From: an uncultured Eubacteriales bacterium
Lineage (GTDB): Bacteria; Bacillota; Clostridia; Oscillospirales; CAG-272
Assembly: GCA_902491535.1 (NCBI GenBank)
Contig: CABUHS010000008.1
Coordinates: 13,121 to 77,120 of the forward strand
Direction of reading: 5' to 3'
Length of the DNA stretch: 64,000 nucleotides
The notes beneath the pieces were generated by a model, which was not told where the DNA came from, searched no databases, and saw only the letters and a list, made by a program, of their open reading frames with translations. Both the position numbers and the translations under genes were made by a program. Shown here in pieces: positions 24,673-34,900 of this stretch (positions are counted from its first letter, which is position 1; each line of letters begins with the position of its first letter).

Positions 24673-27051
24673 ATGAATAACGTTATAAATGTACTTGATT
24701 TTAATGTTGCAAATCTTATTGCCGCCGGAGAGGTCGTTGAGCGTCCCGCGTCGGCGATAAAGGAGCTTGTTGAAAATTCGATAGACGCAGGAGCAAAAAA
24801 TGTCACTGTCGAAATACAGGGCGGCGGCATATCGCTCATGCGTGTGACAGACGACGGTTGCGGAATGAGCCGCGCCGACGCGGCTATGTGCGTAAAAAGA
24901 CATGCGACGAGCAAGCTGAAAACGGGAGCCGATCTTAACGCGATCATGACATTCGGCTTTCGCGGAGAGGCGCTTGCGGCGATATCTGCGGTCACAAAGC
25001 TCCGCATATATACAAAACAGCCCGGAACTGACAGCGGAACTTTTGTCGAATGCCGGGACGGAAAGGTCATGACGGTAGAGGATATCGGATGTGCTGTCGG
25101 AACGACTATAATGGCCGAAGAACTTTTTGCCAACGTCCCTGCAAGACGTAAATTTCTCAAAAAGGATTCCTCAGAGACGATGGCGGTCACATCTGCAGTT
25201 GAAAAGCTCGCGCTCTCGCATCCCGAGGTATCTATCGGACTCATATGCGACGGCAAGCTCAGATTCCGTACCGCGGGCGATAATAAGCTTGCAAACGCAG
25301 TATATGCCGTCATGGGCAGGGATACTGCGCGCGGACTTATCTCCGTTCACGGTATGCAGAACAGCATCGGCGTTGACGGATTTATAGGTTCGCCTGAGCT
25401 TGCAAAAAAGACACGCCACTCTGAAATTTTCTTTGTTAACGGAAGATATATAAGAAGCTCTGTTACCACTGCGGCTCTTGAGGAGGCTTTTCAGTCATAC
25501 ATACCGTCGGGGAAATTTCCCGTCTGTGTGCTGTACATAACCATGCATCCCGTGTTTGTCGATGTAAATGTTCATCCGTCAAAGCTTGAGGTCAAGTTTA
25601 CCAGCGACCGCGAAGTTTTTGACGCGATCTATTCCGCCGTGCGCGGCGCACTCGTTTACAATATCGACCGTCCGAAATACGAACCGAACAAAAGCAGTAC
25701 ATCGGCGGATCAGCTGGTTACCGCGTTCGCGCCGATGCCCGACAGAACGGAATATTCCGCCGGACGCGGCCGTATACCGAGGAGTCTGCTCGATATAGAG
25801 TATGAGGAGCCGGACGCTCCCGCGTCAAAGACGGAAGAGGGGCGCATAAGCACGGGCGGCAGTGCGGCGGCAACCGGAGAGAAATACGCAGGGCCGCGCG
25901 GCAGTGCGGCTTCGGGACAGCCGGCGGAGGCAGCCGCAGCTTTTGATACCGCGCCTGACGGTGCTGCACCGACGACCGGAAATGATGAAAACGGAGCGCG
26001 GAGTGATATTACCGGGGGCATGCGCGGAACGCAAAGCGATGTTACTCAGAATATGCGCGGCGAGCAAAGCAGTGTTACTCAAGGTGTGCGCGGCGGGCAA
26101 AGCGATATTACCGGGGACATGCGCGGAGCGCAAGACCGTGCTTCATATGGCGTACAGAACGGCGCGGCAGCCATAAAATACGGAAATAGCTTTGACACGC
26201 GGCATACCCCTGAAGCCTCCGAAGTCCCTGTCCGGGAACCGACAGCGGCCCCGAACTTTTCGGATCCCGCTGATACCGCCGTACAGAGCGGAGGCACAGA
26301 GGCAGAAAGCGGCAGTGCAGCCGCGGATATAGCAGATATAAAAGATATAAACGGAATCAGTGACGGTGCTGCCGCATCTGAGCTTTCTGTGCCCGGGCAT
26401 ACTGCCGGTATATCTGATGATTCGGATAATACACGCAATACAAGTGATTCAGAGCATAAAAAGATTCCCGATTACCGCATAATCGGCGTTGCGGCGAATG
26501 CATATGTATTTGTTGAGCTTGGCGACTCCGTGCTTGTTATAGATAAGCATGCTGCACATGAGCGCATAATTTTTGAGCGTATGCGCGAAAATATGGGAAA
26601 GGGAGAGAATTTTCCCCAGATACTCATGCTTCCCGAAAAGATAGAGCTTTCCTATGAGGAGCTTCAGGCTGCGGAGGATTACCGCGATGAGATACTCGCG
26701 ACGGGATACGATTACAGTCTTGATACGGAAAACCGCACGGCGGCCGTTACTCAGATACCCTGCGGTGTTGAACATTCGGCGGCAGCCGACATGTTTACCG
26801 AGATGCTCGCGAGACTCTCGGACGGCGGCGAGGGCGCGGAGCTGTCGAGAAACGGAATATTCGAGCAGGCGCTCTATCAGGCGTCCTGCAAGGCGGCTGT
26901 CAAGGCGGGATATTCCGACGACATGTCGCACATAAAATGGATATGCGAGCAGGTCATATCAAATCCCAAAATACGTTATTGTCCGCACGGACGTCCCGTC
27001 GCGTTCGAAATGACAAGGCGCGATATCGAACACCGTTTTAAGCGGATCTGA
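24673..27051 (+). CDS. mutL: DNA mismatch repair protein MutL
   Basis: GHKL ATPase and latent endonuclease. The N-terminal ATPase (residues 1-330) shows NSIDAGAKN, DDGCGMS and FGFRGEALAAIS. The C-terminal domain has DKHAAHERIIFE, matching the DQHA(X)2E(X)4E nuclease motif, then ACKAAVKAG and CPHGRP, the metal-site motifs of nicking MutL proteins. Between them lies an unusually long, low-complexity linker (about residues 340-590) with 11-residue repeats. Total 792 residues against the usual 600-650. The 3' end is also partly duplicated downstream. Confidence 0.96.
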   Translation: MNNVINVLDFNVANLIAAGEVVERPASAIKELVENSIDAGAKNVTVEIQGGGISLMRVTDDGCGMSRADAAMCVKRHATSKLKTGADLNAIMTFGFRGEALAAISAVTKLRIYTKQPGTDSGTFVECRDGKVMTVEDIGCAVGTTIMAEELFANVPARRKFLKKDSSETMAVTSAVEKLALSHPEVSIGLICDGKLRFRTAGDNKLANAVYAVMGRDTARGLISVHGMQNSIGVDGFIGSPELAKKTRHSEIFFVNGRYIRSSVTTAALEEAFQSYIPSGKFPVCVLYITMHPVFVDVNVHPSKLEVKFTSDREVFDAIYSAVRGALVYNIDRPKYEPNKSSTSADQLVTAFAPMPDRTEYSAGRGRIPRSLLDIEYEEPDAPASKTEEGRISTGGSAAATGEKYAGPRGSAASGQPAEAAAAFDTAPDGAAPTTGNDENGARSDITGGMRGTQSDVTQNMRGEQSSVTQGVRGGQSDITGDMRGAQDRASYGVQNGAAAIKYGNSFDTRHTPEASEVPVREPTAAPNFSDPADTAVQSGGTEAESGSAAADIADIKDINGISDGAAASELSVPGHTAGISDDSDNTRNTSDSEHKKIPDYRIIGVAANAYVFVELGDSVLVIDKHAAHERIIFERMRENMGKGENFPQILMLPEKIELSYEELQAAEDYRDEILATGYDYSLDTENRTAAVTQIPCGVEHSAAADMFTEMLARLSDGGEGAELSRNGIFEQALYQASCKAAVKAGYSDDMSHIKWICEQVISNPKIRYCPHGRPVAFEMTRRDIEHRFKRI
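25993..26157 (+). repeat. 33-bp tandem repeat coding an 11-residue unit in MutL linker
   Basis: Four full units and a degenerate fifth start at 25993, 26026, 26059, 26092 and 26125. The unit is roughly G-x-Q-S-D-V/I-T-x-x-M-R, at residues 441-495. No stop or shift occurs inside. Confidence 0.92.
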
Positions 27052-27105
27052 AACTGCGTGCCTGCCTGCACGGACGCCCCGTTGCGTTCGAAATGACAAG
27101 GCGCG
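26985..27105 (+). repeat. Duplicated mutL 3' segment
   Basis: 38 bp from the CPHGRP-coding region (26985-27022) recurs at 27068-27105 with 36 matches, 83 bp downstream and beyond the stop codon. The layout is the same as after mutS. Confidence 0.85.
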
Positions 27106-27157
27106 GCACAAAACGCAGACCGCAGATGCTTTTAAATACAGAAAGGTAAACTACTTT

Positions 27158-28291
27158 ATGTCATTCAAGGTTATAAAAAAAGAGGGACGCGCACGCCGCG
27201 GCGTTATGGAGACCGTCCACGGAACTATTCAGACTCCTGTTTTCATGAACGTCGGAACGAGCGCCGCAGTCAAGGGCGGAATATCGACTCTCGATCTGTA
27301 CAACGTCGGGTGTCAGGTCGAACTGTCCAACACCTATCATCTGCATATACGTCCGGGCGATGATCTTATACGCGATCTCGGCGGTATACATAAATTCTTT
27401 AACTGGGACCGTCCTGTGCTGACCGATTCGGGCGGATTTCAGGTGTTCTCGCTTGCAAAGCTCCGCAGGATAAAGGAGGAGGGTGTTTACTTCTCGTCGC
27501 ATCTTGACGGAAAAAAGATATTTATGGGACCTGAGGAGAGTATGCAGATCCAGTCTAATCTCGCGTCTACAATAGCTATGGCGTTCGACGAGTGCGTCGA
27601 GAATCCCGCGCCTTACGATTACGTAAAGAAGTCCTGCGAGCGCACCTACCGCTGGCTTGTACGCTGCCGCGACGAGCATGAGCGTCTCAATGCACTTCCG
27701 CAGACGATAAACAAGCAGCAGATGCTGTTCGGAATCGGGCAGGGCGGAACATACGAGGATCTGCGTGTAGCTCATATGGAGCAGATCGCCGAGCTTGATC
27801 TTGACGGCTATGCGATCGGCGGTCTTGCTGTCGGGGAAAAGACGGAGGATATGTACCGTATCATCGACGCTGTAGAACCCTATATGCCGGCGGACAAGCC
27901 ACGATATCTTATGGGAGTCGGCACGCCGCTGAATATACTCGAAGCCGTTCATCTCGGCGTAGATTTCTTCGACTGCGTCATGCCGAGCCGCAACGCGCGT
28001 CACGGCAACCTCTTTACCTGGAAGGGAAAGCTCAACTTACTCAACGAGAAATTTATCCGCGACGACACTCCGATAGATCCGGACTGCGGATGTCCCGCGT
28101 GCCGCCGCTATTCAAAGGCTTATATCCGGCACCTTTTCAAGGCGCGGGAGATACTCGGTATGCGGCTTTGCGTGCTTCATAATCTCTACTTCTATAACGA
28201 TCTGATGAAAGAGATCCGCCTTGCTCTCGACGAGGGGCGTTATGAGGAATTTTACGCAAAGTATACAAAGATACTCGGCGAGCGGCTGTAA
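27158..28291 (+). CDS. tgt: Queuine/preQ1 tRNA-ribosyltransferase
   Basis: Exchanges G34 for preQ1 in GUN-anticodon tRNAs. Motifs: SNTYHLHIRPG, LTDSGGFQVFSL, the GGLAVGE loop, MPSRNARHGNLFT with the catalytic Asp region just before (VDFFDCVMP), and the zinc site CGCPAC...H (about residues 310-340). 377 residues is normal. The start follows GAAAGG. It follows mutL by about 100 bp and ends at the terminator 28327-28366. Confidence 0.97.
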   Translation: MSFKVIKKEGRARRGVMETVHGTIQTPVFMNVGTSAAVKGGISTLDLYNVGCQVELSNTYHLHIRPGDDLIRDLGGIHKFFNWDRPVLTDSGGFQVFSLAKLRRIKEEGVYFSSHLDGKKIFMGPEESMQIQSNLASTIAMAFDECVENPAPYDYVKKSCERTYRWLVRCRDEHERLNALPQTINKQQMLFGIGQGGTYEDLRVAHMEQIAELDLDGYAIGGLAVGEKTEDMYRIIDAVEPYMPADKPRYLMGVGTPLNILEAVHLGVDFFDCVMPSRNARHGNLFTWKGKLNLLNEKFIRDDTPIDPDCGCPACRRYSKAYIRHLFKAREILGMRLCVLHNLYFYNDLMKEIRLALDEGRYEEFYAKYTKILGERL

Positions 28292-28326
28292 GCGCCGACC
28301 TGCTCAGCTTAAAATAAATATATTAT

Positions 28327-28366
28327 CCTGTCCGAAGTGGCTTTAACTCATCGGACGGGATTTTTT
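28327..28366 (+). terminator. Terminator after tgt
   Basis: CCTGTCCGA (28327-28335) pairs with TCGGACGGG (28351-28359, one wobble), followed by ATTTTTT. Confidence 0.88.
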
Positions 28367-28435
28367 ATTTCATGTTACGGAAGTCCGAAAAAAGCAGAAA
28401 TTCGGAAGATCATATATATTAAAATATTATTAACA

Positions 28436-28464
28436 TTGACTTTGTTTAATTTTTAATATATAAT
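28436..28464 (+). promoter_or_regulatory. Promoter of the O-antigen-ligase-like operon
   Basis: TTGACT (28436-28441), 17-bp spacer, TATAAT (28459-28464). A leader of about 310 nt follows before the ATG at 28781. Confidence 0.75.
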
Positions 28465-28527
28465 AAACTTTGTATATGAATGTGTCCGGACTTTGGACAT
28501 GCTGACGATTTTAAAACGGACTGTAAG

Positions 28528-28563
28528 CATGTCCGTCACATGCCTTCAAAGGCATATGACATG
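28528..28563 (+). repeat. Nested hairpin in leader
   Basis: Outer arms CATGTC/GACATG enclose ATGCCTT/AAGGCAT (28540-28555). A further TGCCG/CGGCA hairpin lies at 28595-28607. The role is unknown. Confidence 0.55.
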
Positions 28564-28615
28564 CGGCTTTAATGATAAAGGCATGTGTCCGGGTTGCCGC
28601 TTCGGCAGATGATAA

Positions 28616-28745
28616 AATAACCTCACGGCGTAAACCGAAGCCTTGCCGTGCAAGCCTTCGGATGTCTGAGCGAACATTGAATAACTAAAAGCAAGACGAC
28701 AGTGTCGTTTTGTCGCAGCGAAGCAGCGTACCGAGGCTTGCGCCT
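28616..28745 (+). repeat. Dispersed leader repeat B, copy 2
   Basis: 28616-28689 matches the copy before aroF. Here the imperfect hairpin is CCGAAGCCTTGC/GCAAGCCTTCGG. The rest (28687 to about 28755) differs in sequence but has outer arms TAAAAGCAAG/CTTGCTTTTA and an inner ACGACAGTGTCGT hairpin. Again it sits directly upstream of a gene in the same orientation. Confidence 0.75.
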
Positions 28746-28780
28746 TGCTTTTACGATATTATATATTTCGGAGGATTCAA

Positions 28781-30478
28781 ATGGGTATTACCGACCGGAT
28801 AAAACGGATAAATTTCGCGGAGATACTGCTGGTTATTTCCCTGTTTTTTATAGGAATATTTCACGAATATCTGTCATGCGCAGTATCTGCGGTGATACTT
28901 GTCATGCTGTGCGTCAGACTGGCGGGAACGGGAAAACTGAAATTTTACCGCTCGCCGATATTAATAGCTTCTGCCGCCGCTCTGTTTTTTTATGCGCTGA
29001 GCGCCTTTTGGGCGGTCGATTCCGGGGCGGCGTTTATCGGCTTTATGAAATTTCTTCCCGCGCCGCTCTTTCTTTTGCTGCTTATGCAGCAAAAAGATAC
29101 CGACGGTATCATACACCGTCTTCCGTATGTCGCCGCTGTCATGACGGTTTTGCCGGCGGCAGGAATGCAGATACCGCTATTCAGACCGTTTTTCTCTGTT
29201 GCGGGACGGCTTGCGGGATTTTTTCAGTATCCGAATACCTTTGCGCTTTTTTTGCTGATTGCGGTGCTTGTTGTTCTTTCAAAAGATAAATATTCCGCGG
29301 CAGATTTTGTTATTCTTGCTCTGCTTCTTTTCGGAATCGTGTACACCGGATGCAGGACCGTTGCGGTTATGGCGGCGATATTCTGTCCGCTCATGCTTCT
29401 TTCGGGCAAAAACAGACGTATAAAATTTGCCGTACTCGGCGTACTTGCTTTTGTAGTCATAGCGTTTGCCGCTGCTGTGCTGATCTCCGGAAATACGGGC
29501 GTATTCGGAAGGATATTTACGGTATCGCTCAGTGAGAGTACCTTTGTCGGCCGTCTGCTGTATTTCCGCGACGCTCTGCCGGTCATCGCGACGCATCCGT
29601 TCGGTCTCGGATATATGGGCTGGTACTATATCCAGCAGTCGGTGCAGACAGGGCTTTACTCGGTCAGATTTGTACATAACGATATTTTGCAGCTTATGCT
29701 CGACGTCGGCTGGATTCCGTTTATCCTTTTTGCCGCGGCGGTATTCCGCGCCCTGAAAAACGGTAAAAATCCGTTTTATAAAAAGCTGATCCTGATCGCG
29801 GTTCTTATGCATAGCTGCTTTGATTTCGATCTGCAGTTTATAGCGGTATTTTTTGTGCTTATGCTGTTTTCTGATTATACCGACGGAAAAGAGATCTTTT
29901 TAAAGCCCGGCAGGAGCGGAAAAAAGGCTCTGATATGCATATCGGCAGCCGCGGCGGTACTGAGCGTCTATATGGGAACGGCGCTTGCACTGTCCCGTTT
30001 CGGGCAGTACGGCGCGGCACATGCCATGTATCCGTGGAACACACAAAACGAGATATCTATGCTCACCGGGGAGAAGGATATCGCCGCTGCCGATAAAGAG
30101 GCAGACGGCATTATCGCGCGGAATTCTCATGTTCAGGTCGCATACAGCGCAAAAGCAAGATATGCTTATTCAAAAGGAGATTTTGCGCAGGTGATAAAAT
30201 ATAAGGATCTGATCTTTGAAAATGCGCCGTTTGCATATGAAGAATACGAGGAGTACTGCTACATGCTCATAAACGGGATCGCGCTTTACCGTTCGGCAGG
30301 GGATACTGACAGCGCGGAAATATGCCGCAGGGAGCTTATCGGCGCAAAGGAAAAGCTGGAGAACACCGAAAAGAGACTCAGCCGTCTCGGCAGGATGATA
30401 AATGATCAGCCGACGCTGCGTCTGCCTGAGGAGATAGAAAATTATATTTCGGCTATGGAGGCATCGGAGCAGAAATGA
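28781..30478 (+). CDS. O-antigen ligase/polymerase-like membrane protein
   Basis: A 565-residue protein with about ten predicted membrane helices in the first 370 residues. A Wzy_C-like periplasmic-loop region reads LSESTFVGRLLYFRDALPVI, with HPFGLGYMGWYY next to it and HNDILQLMLDVG after. The C terminus (about 400-560) is soluble and helical, possibly TPR-like. Such proteins polymerise or ligate surface polysaccharide; the substrate here is unknown. GGAGG lies 6 nt upstream of ATG 28781. The stop overlaps the next gene by 4 bp (ATGA), so the pair is an operon with the penicillin-binding-like gene. Confidence 0.8.
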   Translation: MGITDRIKRINFAEILLVISLFFIGIFHEYLSCAVSAVILVMLCVRLAGTGKLKFYRSPILIASAAALFFYALSAFWAVDSGAAFIGFMKFLPAPLFLLLLMQQKDTDGIIHRLPYVAAVMTVLPAAGMQIPLFRPFFSVAGRLAGFFQYPNTFALFLLIAVLVVLSKDKYSAADFVILALLLFGIVYTGCRTVAVMAAIFCPLMLLSGKNRRIKFAVLGVLAFVVIAFAAAVLISGNTGVFGRIFTVSLSESTFVGRLLYFRDALPVIATHPFGLGYMGWYYIQQSVQTGLYSVRFVHNDILQLMLDVGWIPFILFAAAVFRALKNGKNPFYKKLILIAVLMHSCFDFDLQFIAVFFVLMLFSDYTDGKEIFLKPGRSGKKALICISAAAAVLSVYMGTALALSRFGQYGAAHAMYPWNTQNEISMLTGEKDIAAADKEADGIIARNSHVQVAYSAKARYAYSKGDFAQVIKYKDLIFENAPFAYEEYEEYCYMLINGIALYRSAGDTDSAEICRRELIGAKEKLENTEKRLSRLGRMINDQPTLRLPEEIENYISAMEASEQK

Positions 30479-31848
30479 GATCATCTGTGAAAAAATTTGC
30501 GGCGGGATTTTTGGCGGCAGCAGCCGTCATGCAGTGTGCAGTGCTGTCCGGCTGCTCGAAAAAAGCGCCGGAGCGGGAGCTTACGGTCCTCTCGGACGAC
30601 GGACGGACTGTTGCGGCGCTGGCGCGCAGTACTTTCGATCAGACGCTTGCCGATAACGAATACCGCGCTTATCTCGACATAGTACTGTCCGAAGCGGCGG
30701 GGATAATCGGCGATATACGCGACTGTGACCTAAAGGAAGCCGAACGTCTTCTGCTGAGCGAAGGATACGTAATATATACAAATCTTGACTGTGATATTTA
30801 TGCATCTTTAAAAAAGGCATATGAGCAGGAGGAAGGCGGCGGACTTTCCTTCGGAGCCGCCGTCACCGACCTGCGCGGAGATCTGCTTGCAGTGTACAGC
30901 GGCGGCGCGCGCACGGAAGAATATCATAACCGTGCGGCAGCGAAAGCGCAGCCGTATTCGGCATTTAAGCCGCTTTCCGTTTATGCGCCAGCGATTGAAA
31001 ACGGTCTCGCTTCATGGTCGTCGGTATATGAGGATTCACCATATAAAAAAATATCCGGAGAGGACGGAAACGAGCAGGACTGGCCTGCCAACGCGACCGG
31101 AACATATACCTACAGAGAAACGACCGTTTACGACGCGGTGAAGCAGTCGCTTAATACAGTGGCGGTCAAATGTATGCAGACGGTCGGCGTTTTTAATTCC
31201 ATGAATTTTCTTAAAAATAAATTCGGGATATCTCTTTAGTCTGAGAAAAGCAGGGCGGCGATATACGGTGAAGAAGAGGTTATCGGAAACGTCGCGCTCG
31301 GATATCTTTACGACGGACTGAGTCCTGTCGATATGGCGGGATATTATCAGGTGTTTGCAAACGGAGGCATATACAACGAGCCGCGTGCGGTTTCCGGGAT
31401 ATGTGATAAGGACGGCGGCGCCGTATATGAGCGCGTGCGCACGGATAGCCGTGTTATATCGGAAACTACGGCGTATATCATGAACCGATTGCTGCAGGGC
31501 GTTATTTCGCCGGACGGTACGGGAAGCGGCGCTGCCTGCGGAGATATTCCCGTCGGCGGAAAGACGGGAACCGGAGACGGCGGAAACTGGTTTGTCGGAT
31601 TTACTCCGCAGTACAGCTGCGCGGTATGGCACGGGACGGAGATCGGCAAAAACCGTGCCGCCGAAATATTTTCGCGTGCTGTCTCGGAATTTGAAAGCGA
31701 TACGGAAAAGTCATTTCCGGACTGCATCGGTGTAAAGGCCGCGGCTTATTGCACCGAGAGCGGTATGCTGCTTTCCGACGGATGCCGTAAGATCGATATG
31801 GGATATTATGCTTCGGACCGTATGCCGGCGGTCTGTGACAAGCATTGA
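30475..31848 (+). pseudogene. Penicillin-binding transpeptidase-like lipoprotein with in-frame TAG
   Basis: A signal peptide ending in lipobox LSGCSKK is followed by a transpeptidase domain. Catalytic motifs: SAFK (S162, K165), SLN (225-227) and KTG (363-365). Codon 255 is TAG (31237-31239) and the frame then continues without interruption to 31848. So the first ORF (254 codons) lacks the KTG motif and the downstream ORF lacks the nucleophile. Joined, it would be about 457 residues, with no glycosyltransferase domain. Homology continues right through the TAG (FGISL*SEKSRAAIYG...). Either a nonsense mutation or read-through. truB in this window ends in TAG, so general reassignment is unlikely. 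It would act at the cell surface on peptidoglycan. Confidence 0.75.
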
Positions 31849-31860
31849 TATAACCTTTAT

Positions 31861-31960
31861 GCAGATCCCCCCGCCTTTTAGGCGGCGGGCTGAGGTTACT
31901 TTTTTGACGGCGGTATGCTCCGCCGCTGAAATGCCTAATATGGGGCATTGCCCCTTATTA
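31861..31960 (+). repeat. Dispersed leader repeat A before LRR-dockerin gene
   Basis: Three hairpins: CCGCC/GGCGG (31871-31885), CGGCGG/CCGCCG (31908-31925) and GGGGC/GCCCC (31942-31954). The first stem and its preceding TAACCT...GCAGAT recur right after the stop of the same gene at 35341. Confidence 0.8.
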
Positions 31961-31994
31961 AAAATATAAATTAAAAAATCAAGGAGGAAGTTTC

Positions 31995-34900
31995 ATGAAA
32001 GCAATTAAAAAACGGCTTGCGTCCGTGCTGGCACTGCTTATCGCAGCGGCGTCTTTGCCGTCGGCTTGCCTGCCTGCATACGCGGCAGACGGTCTGAATG
32101 TCAGTGATGCTTGGAGTATCAGCAGTGTTCAAGACAGCGCCGACATTCAGAATGCCGGGGATATTCAGAATGCCGACGGTGTTCAGGCTCAGGCGGAGAG
32201 CAACGAGCCGCAGTATGTTTCGATAGAGGTGCTTAATATCGAGTCTGTTGTTAAAAACAGAGGAGATTACTCTTTGGACGGAAACGGAAATGTTATTTGC
32301 AGAATTCCGAAATTCTATTACAAGGTCACGTTGAGCGACGGAACTTATCTGACCGGATACTATAGAGATCATTTTGAAGATGATCCGATGCTCAAGGTCG
32401 AACACAGTCAGAGTGAAAAGCCCTGGACGGTCGGAGGAAATAATACATTTACCGTTCGGTACGGAGATGCAGAGACCACCGTAGCGGTTGATCTGAAGTC
32501 GTCGGCAGACTTTGAGTACACCGAGCAGGACGGCGGACTTTTTATCACTACCTGCAACCTTATCTATGAGACTGTGCAGATACCGCCTGTGATAGACGGC
32601 AAGCCTGTCAGGGGTATTCTTTCACTCGGTAGAAGCGCGATGAACAGAATAAAACATCTTATAATTCCCGATTCGGTCGAATATATCGGCGATAACGCGT
32701 TTCTCACAGGTTATTATGATTATGATGAGGTACTCGAAACGGTCACCGTCGGAAGCGGAGTGAAATATCTCGATGCGGCCATGTTTCGAAAGTGTGAAAA
32801 TCTCACGGCCATATCGGTGTCTGAGAATAATCCGTATTACTCTGATATCGACGGAGTAGTATACAACAAGCAGGGAGATACCCTTGCTGTATATCCGATC
32901 GGCAAGGGCGCGGATTATACCGTGCCTGCATCTGTGGCAGATATCGATGTTCTGGGAAATTCCATATACGATTTTCTTAATATTACCGTCGCCGAAGGCT
33001 CGGCGCATTTTGTCACTGTCGACGGAGTTACCTATAATTCCGATATGACTAAGGTCATATCCTGCGATAAAAACAAGAACGGAAGCTACGATATGCCGGA
33101 TACTGTAACGCAGATCGCAAGCGACGCTTTCAGCGGCTGCAGTCAGCTCACGGAAGTCACCGTAGCTGACGGAGTTACGGATATCGTATACAGAGCGTTT
33201 GCCGGATGCAGCTCACTTAAGGCAGTAGAGCTGCCACAGGGACTTCTTTCGATCGGCAAAATGGCTTTTGAAGATTGCACGTCACTCGAAAGCGCGGCTC
33301 TGCCGGACAGCCTGACCGCTGTAGAGGACAAAGCATTTTACCGTTGTTCGTCTCTGAGCAGCGTGACAGTACCCGGAAGCGTTAAAAATATAGGAAATGA
33401 AGCATTTTACTATTGCAGCGGTCTTACCGGACTGACTATACAGAGCGGCGTTGAAACCATAGGCGATCGAGCATTTGGCGATTGTTCAAAACTGACCGAT
33501 GTGACAGTGCCGGGCAGCGTCAAAAGCATAGGCGTGAGCGCATTTGGAGGCTGTGGCAGTCTTACCGACCTGAATGTAGAAAACGGTGTAAAAAGCATAG
33601 GCAGTTATGCATTTTACTATTGCAGCAGTCTTACCTCTGTCACATTGCCGAACAGTGTTACGAACATCGGTGACGGCGTATTTTTCGGATGCCGCAATCT
33701 GACAGATGTGACACTTCCGAGAGGAATAACATATATCAGTGACAGTATGTTTTCCGGTTGCAGCAGTCTTACGTCTCTGCCGATACATGACGGTATTACG
33801 GAAATAAGGGATCGTGCTTTTTCGGGATGCACGGGACTTACCGAAGTCACCGTTCCGGATCATGTTACAAGCCTCGGCAGCAGTGTATTTTCCGGATGCA
33901 GCAATCTTACCGACGTTACGCTCCCGAGAGGAATAACATATATCAGTGACGGCATGTTTTATAGCTGCAGCAGTCTTACATCTCTGCCGATACATGACGG
34001 TATTACGGGTATAGGAAGCGGAGCGTTTTCGTACTGTACGGGACTTACCGCGGTAACCGTGCCTGATCATGTTACAAGTCTCGGTAACAGTGTATTTTCC
34101 GGATGCAGTAATCTTACCGATGTTACGCTCCCGAAAGGAGTAACATATATCAGTGACAGAATGTTTTACGGTTGCAGCAGTCTTACATCTCTGCCGGTAT
34201 ATGACGGTATTACCGGTATAGGTAGTGACGCATTTTCGAGCTGTACGGGACTGACAGAGATAACTGTTCCTGACAGCGTGACCGAAATAGCCTACGGAGC
34301 TTTCCGCGGCTGCGGGAATCTTGCGGATATCGACATACCGGATTCGGTCGTAAGCATAGGCGGTCATTCGTTTGACGGCACGGCATACTATAACGCTCAG
34401 CCGGAAGGGCCTGTATATATCGACAGTGTGCTGTATAAGTACAAGGGTACTATGCCGGAAAATACCGAGCTTACGGTCAAAGCCGGAACTACCGTTATCG
34501 CTGATTATGCGTTTTACAGTCCGGAATATCGATGGAACGGTCGTGATTATTGCATATCATACGAAGAAAACCTTAAGAAGATAACTTTGCCGGAAGGACT
34601 TAAAACGGTCGGTATGGCGGCATTCTTCGGTTGCAGCGGACTTACGGAGATAGACATACCCGCGTCGGTATCGCGGATTGATTTTGGAGCTTTCGCAAAC
34701 TGTACATCGCTCAGCGCGATAAATGTTGCTCCGGACAACCCTTACTATAAGAGCGAGGACGGCGTGCTGTACAGCAAGGACGGCGCCGAGCTTATATGGT
34801 GTCCTTTGCGCTCCGAGCGAAGCTATGAGGTACCGTACGGCGTTAAGCTCATTAAAAAAGGCGCGTTCGGATGCAGCGGAGTTTATACCCTGACGGTTAC

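Noticed and set aside
31237..31239. General TAG reassignment (pyrrolysine or other)
   Set aside because: truB ends in TAG and no other gene here has an internal TAG; the genes for such a system are not in the window.
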